This document shows positions 1 to 5,287 of a stretch of 5,287 bases of DNA, piece by piece. Made by a program: the position numbers and the translations under genes. The DNA comes from an uncultured Flavobacterium sp. Its GTDB lineage: Bacteria > Bacteroidota > Bacteroidia > Flavobacteriales > Flavobacteriaceae. The notes beneath the pieces are model-generated. The model was not told the origin of the DNA, ran no database searches, and saw only the letters and a program-made list of their open reading frames with translations. How positions within the stretch are numbered: the first letter of the stretch is position 1; each line of letters starts with the position of its first letter. The stretch lies in the NCBI GenBank assembly GCA_946480635.1, contig CAMLKV010000191.1:1-5287 (forward strand), read 5' to 3'.

Positions 1-57
1 TCATCATTATTTATAGGAATGGCTGTTCAAGAACACCACCATGATGACCATCATTAA
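1..57 (+). CDS. atpB: ATP synthase Fo subunit a, C-terminal end (partial)
   Basis: Only the last 18 codons are present; the gene begins before the window. The frame reads SSLFIGMAVQEHHHDDHH and then two consecutive TAA codons (55-60). Subunit a is the membrane stator of Fo that supplies the two half-channels for protons beside the c-ring. The hydrophobic SSLFIGMAV would be the end of the last membrane helix, and the EHHHDDHH tail would lie outside the bilayer. The call rests mainly on position: it sits 45 bases before atpE, the normal place of atpB in the order B-E-F-H-A-G, and the ending resembles flavobacterial AtpB as I remember it. The catalytic arginine region of subunit a is outside the window, so the identity cannot be checked from motifs. 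The tail has five histidines in its last seven residues, which is unusual in composition. Confidence 0.85.
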   Translation, partial: SSLFIGMAVQEHHHDDHH

Positions 58-102
58 TAAAATGACAATTAATTTAGAAGTTTAATTTTTAATATATACA
101 TT

Positions 103-297
103 ATGAACATTCCAATGTTAGTAGGTGCAGGTTTAGTAGTAATCGGTGCTGGTTTAGGTTTAGGTAAAATCGGTGGTTCTGCTATGGACGCTATTGCTCG
201 CCAACCAGAAGCTGCAGGAAAAATTCAAACTGCGATGATTATTATCGCTGCTTTATTAGAAGGTTTAGCATTCGCTGCTTTAATCTTAGGAAAATAA
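103..297 (+). CDS. atpE: ATP synthase Fo subunit c (rotor ring proteolipid)
   Basis: A 64-residue protein of two membrane helices joined by a polar loop, the classic subunit c hairpin. Helix 1 (about 4-25) carries the glycine-repeat motif GAGLGLG at 15-21, which packs helices in the ring. The loop has RQPE at 33-36, the conserved contact with gamma and epsilon. Helix 2 (about 43-62) carries Glu53 in AALLEGLAF, the carboxylate that is protonated and released during rotation. Around this site I do not see the glutamine in helix 1 or the Ser/Thr after the Glu found in Na+-type rings, so proton coupling is inferred. At 64 residues it is on the short side for the family, with no N-terminal extension. 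The ATG at 103 is the only usable start: the same frame has a TAA at 70-72 and no other standard start codon between. No Shine-Dalgarno is visible; the leader is A/T-rich. The gene ends in tandem TAA TAA. Confidence 0.97.
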   Translation: MNIPMLVGAGLVVIGAGLGLGKIGGSAMDAIARQPEAAGKIQTAMIIIAALLEGLAFAALILGK

Positions 298-311
298 TAA
301 AGAAAAAATTT

Positions 312-346
312 AACAATGCCTGTAACGGTTGGTTACAGGTGTTGTT
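312..346 (+). promoter_or_regulatory. Intercistronic hairpin between atpE and atpF
   Basis: Bases 312-326 (AACAATGCCTGTAAC) pair with 332-346 around the five-base loop GGTTG, giving a continuous 15-bp stem that includes two G-U wobbles (318-340 and 317-341). An A-rich stretch precedes it (299-308), and the 3' arm runs into four Ts (345-348) and then AT. It sits 15 bases after the atpE stop and about 40 before the atpF start. A weak U-tract after a long stem fits a leaky terminator, a block to 3' exonuclease, or a processing site protecting the atpE part of the mRNA. Subunit c is needed in roughly 8-15 copies per complex against two of b, so a device lowering expression after atpE would make sense. 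The structure is seen; its role is inferred. Confidence 0.7.
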
Positions 347-386
347 TTATCAACTAAAAAATTAAAATCATTTTATATTAAATATA

Positions 387-887
387 ATGGAGAAGTTAAT
401 TAACGATTTTTCATTTGGTTTGTTCTTCTGGCAAGCTATTATCTTACTAGTATTAATCTTGCTATTGGTTAAATTCGCATGGAAGCCAATCATGGAATCA
501 ATTACTGCTAGAGAAGAAGGTATTAAAGATGCTTTACTTTCTGCTGAAAATGCTAAGAAAGAAATGCAAGATTTACAAGCGAACAACGAGCGTATTTTAC
601 AAGAAGCGCGTTTAGAGCGTGATACTATGCTTAAAGAAGCTCGTGAAATCAAAGAAAAAATGATTGCTGATGCTAAAGAAGAAGCGCAAGCTCAAGGTTT
701 AAAAATGATCGAGCAAGCTAAAGCTTCTATCGAAGGAGAAAAAAATGCTGCTATGGCAGAATTAAAGTCTCACGTATCTTCACTTTCATTAGAAATTGCA
801 GAAAAATTATTAAAAGACGAATTGTCTAACAAAGAATCTCAAGTAAAATTAGTTGAGAAAATGTTAGGTGATGTAAAATTAAACTAA
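387..887 (+). CDS. atpF: ATP synthase Fo subunit b (peripheral stalk)
   Basis: A 166-residue protein, normal length for bacterial subunit b. It has one N-terminal membrane helix (about 10-30, FGLFFWQAIILLVLILLLVK), followed by the family segment FAWKPIMESITAREEGIKDAL (30-50, in two parts here: FAWKPIMES and ITAREEGIKDAL). Residues 50-125 are highly charged and rich in Ala, Glu and Lys, as expected for the dimeric coiled coil of the stator stalk. The C-terminal part (about 130-150, with SLEIAEKLLKDEL) is the region that binds delta. Two copies anchor F1 to subunit a and resist the torque of the rotor. ATG 387 matches the family N-terminus MEKLINDFSFGLFFWQ; no Shine-Dalgarno is visible before it. 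The gene lies 89 bases after atpE, with a hairpin in that gap, and only 7 bases before atpH, so atpF and atpH are probably translationally linked. Confidence 0.97.
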   Translation: MEKLINDFSFGLFFWQAIILLVLILLLVKFAWKPIMESITAREEGIKDALLSAENAKKEMQDLQANNERILQEARLERDTMLKEAREIKEKMIADAKEEAQAQGLKMIEQAKASIEGEKNAAMAELKSHVSSLSLEIAEKLLKDELSNKESQVKLVEKMLGDVKLN

Positions 888-894
888 TTCAATC

Positions 895-1428
895 ATGTCA
901 AGTACAAGAGCAGCCATTCGCTATGCGAAAGCAATTTTAGACTTAGCTAACTCAAAAAGCGTTGCTTTAGAGGTGAGCAAAGACATGACTTTGATTGCGA
1001 ATACGATTAAAGAAAATGAAGAGTTACAGGCTTTTATTGAAAACCCAACTCTTAAAAATGAAATAAAAAACAATGCATTATTAGAAGTGTTTGCTTCTGT
1101 AAATGGTGTATCTAAAGGTTTATTTCAATTGTTATTCGAAAACAAAAGATTTGAAATTTTAGAATCAATTGCTTTAGAATATAACAGATTGTTTGATGAG
1201 GCTAACGGTGTAGAAGTAGCTAAAGTTACTACAGCTATTGCAATGACCTCTGAATTGGAAGCTAAAGTTTTAGCCAAAATCAAAGAGTTTTCAAGCAAAA
1301 AAGTAACTATTGAAAATACTGTAGATCCAGCTATTATTGGTGGATTTATTTTAAGAATAGGTGACAAGCAATACAATGCTTCTGTTGCTAATAGATTACA
1401 AACTTTAAAAAGAGAATTAAGTAATTAA
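895..1428 (+). CDS. atpH: ATP synthase F1 subunit delta (OSCP homologue)
   Basis: A 177-residue protein of the delta/OSCP family, at its usual length. Delta sits on top of the alpha/beta hexamer and ties it to the two b subunits. The N-terminal part (1-105) is the helical domain that binds the alpha N-terminus; it opens with the typical [12 protein letters not shown] (7-18) and includes [14 protein letters not shown] (76-89). The C-terminal part carries the signature region [17 protein letters not shown] (144-160), followed by [15 protein letters not shown] (161-175). Most relatives have Asp where this protein has Asn161; this is a mild variation. ATG 895 lies 7 bases after the atpF stop and the gene ends 14 bases before atpA, so it is firmly within the operon. 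Arg is coded by AGA more often here than in atpA, where CGT dominates, consistent with a lower demand for delta (one per complex). Confidence 0.96.
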   Translation: MSSTRAAIRYAKAILDLANSKSVALEVSKDMTLIANTIKENEELQAFIENPTLKNEIKNNALLEVFASVNGVSKGLFQLLFENKRFEILESIALEYNRLFDEANGVEVAKVTTAIAMTSELEAKVLAKIKEFSSKKVTIENTVDPAIIGGFILRIGDKQYNASVANRLQTLKRELSN

Positions 1429-1442
1429 TTATTTATATAATT

Positions 1443-3020
1443 ATGGCGGATATTAAACCTGCTGAAATTTCAGCAATATTAAAAAAGCAATTATCAGGTT
1501 TTGAATCTGGTGCCACGCTAGAAGAAGTAGGAACAGTACTTCAAGTAGGAGACGGTATTGCTCGTATCTATGGGCTTTCAAACGTTCAATATGGTGAGTT
1601 AGTAGAGTTTGATAACGGTATGGAAGGTATCGTATTGAACCTTGAAGAAGACAATGTTGGTGTGGTATTATTAGGCCCATCTACAGGTTTAAAAGAAGGT
1701 TCTACTGCTAAAAGAACACAACGTATCGCTTCTCTTAAAGTAGGTGAGCAAATGGTAGGACGTGTAGTTAACACTTTAGGTCAGCCAATCGATGGTAAAG
1801 GACCAATCGGTGGAGATTTATACGAAATGCCTTTAGAGCGTAAAGCACCGGGTGTAATTTTCCGTCAACCAGTAACTGAGCCATTACAAACAGGTATCAA
1901 AGCTGTAGATGCAATGATCCCAGTAGGTAGAGGTCAGCGTGAGTTGGTAATTGGTGACCGTCAAACTGGTAAATCAACAGTTTGTTTGGATACTATCCTT
2001 AACCAAAAAGAATTTTTTGATGCTGGAAAACCAGTATTCTGTATATATGTTGCAGTAGGACAAAAAGCTTCTACAGTTGCAGCTATTGCTAAAACATTAG
2101 AAGAAAAAGGGGCTATGGCTTATACAGTAATCGTAGCTGCTAATGCTTCTGATCCAGCTCCAATGCAGGTTTACGCTCCTTTCGCGGGTGCTGCAATTGG
2201 TGAGTATTTCCGTGATACAGGTCGTCCTGCATTAATCGTTTATGATGATTTATCTAAACAAGCAGTTGCTTACCGTGAGGTGTCTTTATTATTAAGAAGA
2301 CCACCAGGACGTGAGGCTTACCCTGGAGACGTATTCTACTTACACTCTCGTTTATTAGAGCGTGCTGCTAAAGTTATCGCTGATGATGATATCGCTAAAA
2401 ACATGAATGACTTACCTGAGTCATTGAAACCAATCGTTAAAGGTGGTGGTTCATTAACAGCTTTACCAATTATCGAAACTCAGGCTGGTGACGTTTCTGC
2501 ATATATCCCAACAAACGTAATTTCGATTACCGACGGACAGATTTTCTTAGAGTCTGATTTATTCAACTCAGGTGTACGTCCAGCGATTAACGTAGGTATT
2601 TCTGTATCTCGTGTTGGAGGTAATGCTCAAATTAAATCGATGAAAAAAGTATCAGGAACATTAAAATTAGACCAGGCTCAATTCCGTGAATTAGAAGCTT
2701 TCGCGAAATTCGGTTCTGATCTTGATGCTGCTACATTAAACGTAATCGAAAAAGGTAAGCGTAACGTAGAAATCTTAAAACAAGGATTAAACTCTCCGTT
2801 TACAGTAGAAGATCAAGTAGCTATTATCTACGCTGGTTCTAAAAACTTATTAAGAAACGTTCCTGTAAATAAAGTAAAAGAATTCGAAAAAGATTTCTTA
2901 GAATTCTTAAACGCTAAACACAGAGATACATTAGATGCTCTAAAAGCTGGTAAATTAGATGACAACATTACTGATGTTATCGAGAAAGTAGCTAAAGAAG
3001 TATCTGCAAAATATAACTAA
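1443..3020 (+). CDS. atpA: ATP synthase F1 subunit alpha
   Basis: A 525-residue alpha subunit, a little longer than the 513 of E. coli. Three copies alternate with beta; alpha binds nucleotide without hydrolysing it and lends residues to the catalytic sites. The N-terminal beta-barrel domain covers about 25-95. The P-loop GDRQTGKST is at 171-179, with the Gln typical of alpha rather than the Gly/Ala pattern of beta. The Walker B strand ALIVYDDLS is at 263-271. The alpha/beta family signature [10 protein letters not shown] is at 380-389, followed by Arg390, the equivalent of the arginine finger (E. coli Arg376). The C-terminal helical domain follows from about 400. A slightly long segment at 312-335 ([20 protein letters not shown]) precedes the conserved GSLTALP (336-342). 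ATG 1443 gives the N-terminus [17 protein letters not shown], the delta-binding helix of the family. CGT and TTA codons dominate, as expected of a highly expressed gene. Confidence 0.99.
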   Translation: MADIKPAEISAILKKQLSGFESGATLEEVGTVLQVGDGIARIYGLSNVQYGELVEFDNGMEGIVLNLEEDNVGVVLLGPSTGLKEGSTAKRTQRIASLKVGEQMVGRVVNTLGQPIDGKGPIGGDLYEMPLERKAPGVIFRQPVTEPLQTGIKAVDAMIPVGRGQRELVIGDRQTGKSTVCLDTILNQKEFFDAGKPVFCIYVAVGQKASTVAAIAKTLEEKGAMAYTVIVAANASDPAPMQVYAPFAGAAIGEYFRDTGRPALIVYDDLSKQAVAYREVSLLLRRPPGREAYPGDVFYLHSRLLERAAKVIADDDIAKNMNDLPESLKPIVKGGGSLTALPIIETQAGDVSAYIPTNVISITDGQIFLESDLFNSGVRPAINVGISVSRVGGNAQIKSMKKVSGTLKLDQAQFRELEAFAKFGSDLDAATLNVIEKGKRNVEILKQGLNSPFTVEDQVAIIYAGSKNLLRNVPVNKVKEFEKDFLEFLNAKHRDTLDALKAGKLDDNITDVIEKVAKEVSAKYN

Positions 3021-3032
3021 TACGTAATTGGT

Positions 3033-3060
3033 AAATCAGCGAATTCACATTCGCTGATTT
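3033..3060 (+). promoter_or_regulatory. Intercistronic hairpin between atpA and atpG
   Basis: AAATCAGCGAA (3033-3043) and TTCGCTGATTT (3050-3060) form a perfect 11-bp stem around the loop TTCACA. It begins 12 bases after the atpA stop. The 3' side ends in only three Ts before CTG, so it is not a convincing full terminator; an mRNA-stabilising, processing or leaky attenuation element is more likely. It separates alpha (three copies per enzyme) from gamma (one copy), so reduced expression after atpA would suit the stoichiometry. The pairing is plain in the sequence; the role is inferred. Confidence 0.65.
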
Positions 3061-3075
3061 CTGATTCGCTAATTT
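3049..3075 (+). repeat. Tandem 12-base direct repeat in the atpA-atpG gap
   Basis: ATTCGCTGATTT (3049-3060) is repeated as ATTCGCTAATTT (3064-3075) with one mismatch and a period of 15 bases. The second copy can also pair with the 5' arm at 3033-3043 (10 of 11 bases), so two mutually exclusive stems are possible. It may be a local duplication of the 3' arm of the hairpin, or an RNA switch; the former is simpler. Confidence 0.6.
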
Positions 3076-3089
3076 TCTAATTTAGAAAA
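3073..3089 (+). promoter_or_regulatory. Small hairpin directly before the atpG start codon
   Basis: TTTTCTA (3073-3079) pairs with TAGAAAA (3083-3089) around the three-base loop ATT, a 7-bp stem with one G-C pair. It ends one base before the ATG at 3091, so it would occupy the ribosome landing site when folded. It is AT-rich and weak, so it may be chance in this base composition. Its 5' arm shares bases 3073-3075 with the second direct repeat, so the structures compete. Confidence 0.35.
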
Positions 3090-3090
3090 A

Positions 3091-3948
3091 ATGGCTAATT
3101 TAAAGGAAATCCGTAATAGAATTACTTCCGTTTCATCAACGATGCAAATTACATCTGCGATGAAGATGGTTTCGGCTGCAAAGCTTAAAAAAGCACAAGA
3201 TGCTATTACAGCTATGCGTCCTTACGCTGAAAAATTAACTGAATTATTGCAAAATCTTTCAGCTACTTTAGAAGGTGAGGTAGGTGGAGACTATACTACA
3301 CAACGTGAAGTAAAGAAAGTATTATTAGTAGCAATTACTTCAAATAGAGGTTTATGTGGTGCTTTTAATACAAACGTGATTAAAGAAATCAAAAATATCA
3401 CTGACAAATATCAAGGTGTTCAGGTTGATGTATTGGCTATTGGGAAAAAAGGAAACGACGTTCTTAAAAAGACACATACAATCGTTGAAAACCAAAGTGC
3501 AATTTTTGATGATTTAACATTTGATAATGCAGCAAAAGTAGCTTCGTTACTTACAGATAAATTCATTGCTGGAGATTACGATCGTATCGAATTAGTATAT
3601 AACCAATTCAAAAATGCGGCAACTCAAATTGTAAAAGCTGAACAGTTTTTACCATTAGCTCCAATTGAAAAAGGAACAGCTGTTGCAGGAGATTATATCT
3701 TCGAACCTTCAAAAGAGGAAATTGTGATGACTTTGATTCCAAAATCATTGAAAACACAATTGTACAAAGCTATTCGCGATTCATTTGCTGCCGAGCACGG
3801 CGCACGTATGACAGCGATGCACAAGGCAACTGATAACGCTACAGAATTGAGAAATCAATTAAAATTAACTTACAACAAAGCACGTCAGGCGGCAATTACA
3901 GGAGAAATCTTAGAGATTGTTGGAGGAGCAGAAGCTTTGAACGGTTAA
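3091..3948 (+). CDS. atpG: ATP synthase F1 subunit gamma (central shaft)
   Basis: A 285-residue gamma subunit of normal length. Its two terminal helices form the coiled-coil rotor axle inside the alpha/beta hexamer, and the middle domain contacts epsilon and the c-ring. The N-terminal helix (1-57) has the conserved ITSVSSTMQITSAMKMVSAA (11-30). The central Rossmann-like part begins with VKKVLLVAITSNRGLCGAFN (74-93), a family hallmark. The C-terminal helix holds the gamma signature ITGEILEIVGGAEA (269-282), which fits the pattern I-T-x-E-x2-E-x3-G-A-x-A. I see no cysteine-bearing regulatory insert of the chloroplast type. ATG 3091 gives the expected MANLKEIRNRI start. The gene is 70 bases after atpA, behind hairpins and repeats, and is followed 20 bases later by a strong terminator, making it the last gene of this operon. 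In many other bacteria atpD and atpC would follow; here they do not. Confidence 0.98.
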   Translation: MANLKEIRNRITSVSSTMQITSAMKMVSAAKLKKAQDAITAMRPYAEKLTELLQNLSATLEGEVGGDYTTQREVKKVLLVAITSNRGLCGAFNTNVIKEIKNITDKYQGVQVDVLAIGKKGNDVLKKTHTIVENQSAIFDDLTFDNAAKVASLLTDKFIAGDYDRIELVYNQFKNAATQIVKAEQFLPLAPIEKGTAVAGDYIFEPSKEEIVMTLIPKSLKTQLYKAIRDSFAAEHGARMTAMHKATDNATELRNQLKLTYNKARQAAITGEILEIVGGAEALNG

Positions 3949-3967
3949 TCAAAATTAAAACATACAT

Positions 3968-3996
3968 AAAAAGAGTCCCATTGGGACTCTTTTTTT
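3968..3996 (+). terminator. Rho-independent terminator of the atp operon
   Basis: The core GAGTCCC (3973-3979) pairs perfectly with GGGACTC (3983-3989) around the loop ATT, and the stem extends by five A-T pairs to 3968-3979 / 3983-3994. A run of seven Ts (3990-3996) follows the GC core. It lies 20 bases after the atpG stop. This is the strongest terminator in the window and marks the 3' end of the atp transcript. Because the A-tract on the 5' side mirrors the T-tract, it could also act on the other strand, though no opposing gene is seen here. Confidence 0.92.
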
Positions 3997-4021
3997 ATCT
4001 TTATTACTCAAATTAGGAATA

Positions 4022-4462
4022 ATGCAACTTATCGAACTCACAACATTAGAAGAAATGCTGGCTCAAATAGAGACAATTCATTTTTTATATCCAAAAATGA
4101 CTATTGAGAAATATAAAGAATATTTAACACAAATGCTGCCACACAATTACAAGCAATTAGCTGTTTTTGAAAAGGAGGTCTGTATTGGAATTACTGGCTT
4201 CTGGAAAGGAGTAAAACTTTGGTCGGGGCCTTATCTTGAAATAGATAATTTTGTAGTACATCCAGATTATCGTAAAAAAGGTATAGGAAAACTAATGACG
4301 GATTATATTGATGCAAAAGCGCATGAATTAGGAAGCACAATGATCGTTCTTGATGCGTATGTTGAAAATTTCACAGCTCATAAATTTTACTACAATCAAG
4401 GATTTGTTCCTAGAGGATATCATTTCCTTAAAATAATTAATCCTGAACAGTTAAGTTCATAA
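4022..4462 (+). CDS. GNAT-family N-acetyltransferase, substrate unknown
   Basis: A 146-residue soluble protein with the fold pattern of GCN5-related N-acetyltransferases, which move an acetyl group from acetyl-CoA to an amine. Motif A is clear: the strand YLEIDNFVVHPDYR (71-84) leads into RKKGIGKLM (84-92), where RKKGIG is the Q/R-x-x-G-x-G/A loop that holds the pyrophosphate of CoA. Motif B is seen as NFTAHKFYYNQGF (116-128), with the usual alanine, aromatic pair and Gly-Phe. The N-terminal 60 residues are less conserved and would set the substrate; I cannot name it. There is no signal peptide or membrane segment. The ATG at 4022 follows the atp terminator by 25 bases. An AGGAA precedes it by only two bases, too close for a normal Shine-Dalgarno. 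No full promoter is visible, so it may depend on readthrough or a degenerate promoter. Nothing links it functionally to ATP synthase. Confidence 0.9.
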   Translation: MQLIELTTLEEMLAQIETIHFLYPKMTIEKYKEYLTQMLPHNYKQLAVFEKEVCIGITGFWKGVKLWSGPYLEIDNFVVHPDYRKKGIGKLMTDYIDAKAHELGSTMIVLDAYVENFTAHKFYYNQGFVPRGYHFLKIINPEQLSS

Positions 4463-4464
4463 GC

Positions 4465-4486
4465 AAACAAAATATTACATTTGTTT
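4465..4486. repeat. Inverted repeat overlapping the candidate -7 box
   Basis: AAACAAA (4465-4471) is matched by TTTGTTT (4480-4486) with an eight-base spacer. The right arm covers the TTTG of the candidate -7 element at 4476-4483. It could be an operator half-site pair or a chance AT-rich palindrome; it has only one G-C pair per stem and lacks a U-tract suited to a terminator for the upstream gene. Confidence 0.3.
4476..4483 (+). promoter_or_regulatory. Candidate Bacteroidota-type promoter (-7 box) for the flippase gene
   Basis: TACATTTG matches the Bacteroidota -7 consensus TAnnTTTG at every fixed base. The -33 region is poor: the best partner is TTC at 4456-4458, 17 bases upstream, or TTA at 4451-4453, both differing from TTG by one base and both inside the end of the acetyltransferase gene. 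Transcription would start near 4487, giving a leader of about 15 bases to the TTG start at 4502. The location in a short gap right before a gene supports it. Confidence 0.55.
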
Positions 4487-4501
4487 TAAATAAGATTCAA
4501 A

Positions 4502-5287
4502 TTGAGTTTATATAAAAACCTTTTCAAACAAACTTTGATTTATGGTTTGGCGACAGTGTTGCCAAGAATGATTAGTTTCATGCTAAATCCATTGTATGTA
4601 CATGCTTTACCAAAAGTAGAGTTTGCAGATGTGTCCATTATTTTTGCCTACCTTGTTTTTTTTAATGTGATTCTTTCGTACGGAATGGAAACTGCTTTTT
4701 TCCGTTTTTACAATCTTGAAGACGATAAAAAAAATGTTGTTTCTACGTCTACAGTTTCACTTTTCTGGTCATCAATTATTTTCCTTTTTATCACATTGCT
4801 TTATAGGCAAACTATTGCTCATTGGATTGGTGTAAAAACAGAATATATCACCTATACCATTTGGATTTTAGTGCTAGACGCATTAGTGATCATACCATTT
4901 TCAAAATTAAGGGCTGAAAATAGACCCATGAAATATGCAGTGATTAAAATTGCTAACGTGGGAATTAATTTTGCATTGAACCTGTTTTTTTTATTGGTTT
5001 TGCCTAACCTTTCAAAAGAAAATTTTTTAAGCACTATTTACTTCGAGAACTTCCAAGTGGGTTATATTTTTGTGTCTAATTTACTGGCAAGTTTGTTTAC
5101 ATTCATTGTAGTTTCAAGAAACTACTTTACAATTAGTTGGCACTTCGACACTCAGTTATGGAAAAGAATGATGGGCTATGGACTACCTATTCTTATAGCT
5201 GGTATTGGTTTTGCAATTAATGAACATTTTGATAAAATTTTACTTGAAAAACTTCATGTTTCCAAGGCCGATATTGGAGCCTATTCA
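4502..5287 (+). CDS. Polysaccharide/oligosaccharide flippase (Wzx/MOP superfamily), N-terminal part
   Basis: An uninterrupted frame of 262 codons that leaves the window without a stop. The product begins LSLYKNLFKQTLIYGLATVLPR (split here: start LSLYKNLFKQ, then TLIYGLATVLPR), the opening typical of Bacteroidota lipopolysaccharide/O-antigen flippases, in which an amphipathic start leads straight into helix 1. Hydrophobic segments lie at about 11-30, 42-62, 83-103, 116-133, 146-168, 186-205 and 225-242, so seven of the usual 12-14 membrane helices are here. FFRFY at 66-70 and the charged loop around KLRAENRP (135-142) also fit. Such proteins turn lipid-linked sugars across the inner membrane. 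TTG 4502 is chosen because the frame has a stop at 4487-4489, the only codons between are ATA AGA TTC AAA, and the family N-terminus begins exactly here; the first in-frame ATG (4568, residue 23) would remove most of helix 1. Relatives are usually about 480 residues, so slightly over half is visible. Confidence 0.85.
   Translation, partial: MSLYKNLFKQTLIYGLATVLPRMISFMLNPLYVHALPKVEFADVSIIFAYLVFFNVILSYGMETAFFRFYNLEDDKKNVVSTSTVSLFWSSIIFLFITLLYRQTIAHWIGVKTEYITYTIWILVLDALVIIPFSKLRAENRPMKYAVIKIANVGINFALNLFFLLVLPNLSKENFLSTIYFENFQVGYIFVSNLLASLFTFIVVSRNYFTISWHFDTQLWKRMMGYGLPILIAGIGFAINEHFDKILLEKLHVSKADIGAYS

Noticed and set aside
67..87. AATTAA/TTAATT inverted repeat before atpE
   Set aside because: Six A-T pairs with a nine-base loop; too weak and too likely by chance in this base composition.
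347..386. A separate promoter for atpF in the atpE-atpF gap
   Set aside because: The stretch is AT-rich but contains no TAnnTTTG element; operon transcription from upstream is simpler.
368..652. Open frame of 94 codons on the minus strand
   Set aside because: It lies inside atpF on the other strand, has no family resemblance and is a shadow of the real gene.
1125..1774. Minus-strand open frames within atpH and atpA (1125-1376, 1453-1680, 1586-1774)
   Set aside because: All are antisense to well-supported genes, with no recognisable domains.
3070..3077. TAATTTTC as an internal promoter for atpG
   Set aside because: It misses the final G of the -7 consensus and has no TTG at a proper distance; the bases are better explained by the direct repeat and hairpin.
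3996..4003. TATCTTTA as a -7 box for the acetyltransferase gene
   Set aside because: It misses the final G of TAnnTTTG, overlaps the terminator T-run, and the only TTG nearby (3981-3983) is 12 bases upstream, too close for a -33 element.
3949..4501. Acetyltransferase as a new part of the ATP synthase system
   Set aside because: It is separated by a strong terminator, has no shared motif or overlap with the atp genes, and GNAT genes are common neighbours of unrelated operons.
4852..5034. Minus-strand open frame of 60 codons near the right end
   Set aside because: It overlaps the uninterrupted flippase frame on the + strand, which carries membrane helices and family features.

Overview
This window carries most of an F-type (F1Fo) ATP synthase operon from a member of the Bacteroidota, most likely a Flavobacterium-like flavobacterium. 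Four things point there: the DNA is AT-rich; start codons are preceded by A/T-rich leaders with no well-placed Shine-Dalgarno sequence; a perfect TAnnTTTG -7 box, typical of Bacteroidota promoters, lies before the last gene; and the gene order is atpB-E-F-H-A-G with no atpD or atpC after atpG. The assignment rests on these traits and on remembered family sequences, not on a database search.

Layout, all on the + strand. Positions 1-57 are the last 18 codons of subunit a (atpB), ending in a histidine/aspartate-rich tail. Then come complete genes for subunit c (atpE, 103-297), b (atpF, 387-887), delta (atpH, 895-1428), alpha (atpA, 1443-3020) and gamma (atpG, 3091-3948). A strong intrinsic terminator (3968-3996) closes the operon. 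After it lie a small GNAT-family N-acetyltransferase gene (4022-4462) and the first 262 codons of a multi-pass membrane protein of the polysaccharide flippase (Wzx/MOP) type, which starts at a TTG codon (4502) and runs off the right edge.

Subunits a, c and b form the membrane proton channel, rotor ring and peripheral stalk. Delta joins b to the top of the alpha/beta hexamer, and gamma is the central shaft. The catalytic beta subunit and epsilon are not in this window, so they must be encoded elsewhere for a working enzyme. The two larger gaps inside the complete part of the operon (atpE-atpF and atpA-atpG) each hold a clear RNA hairpin. These follow the genes for the two high-copy subunits seen here (c and alpha), which suggests tuning of subunit ratios by mRNA processing or attenuation; this is inference.

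I found no CRISPR array, tRNA, rRNA, insertion sequence or other mobile element, and no stretch over 300 bases without a gene. The window is largely conserved housekeeping DNA. The points worth a second look are the intercistronic RNA structures, the TTG-initiated flippase gene and the His-rich tail of subunit a. I see no convincing sign of an undescribed system.
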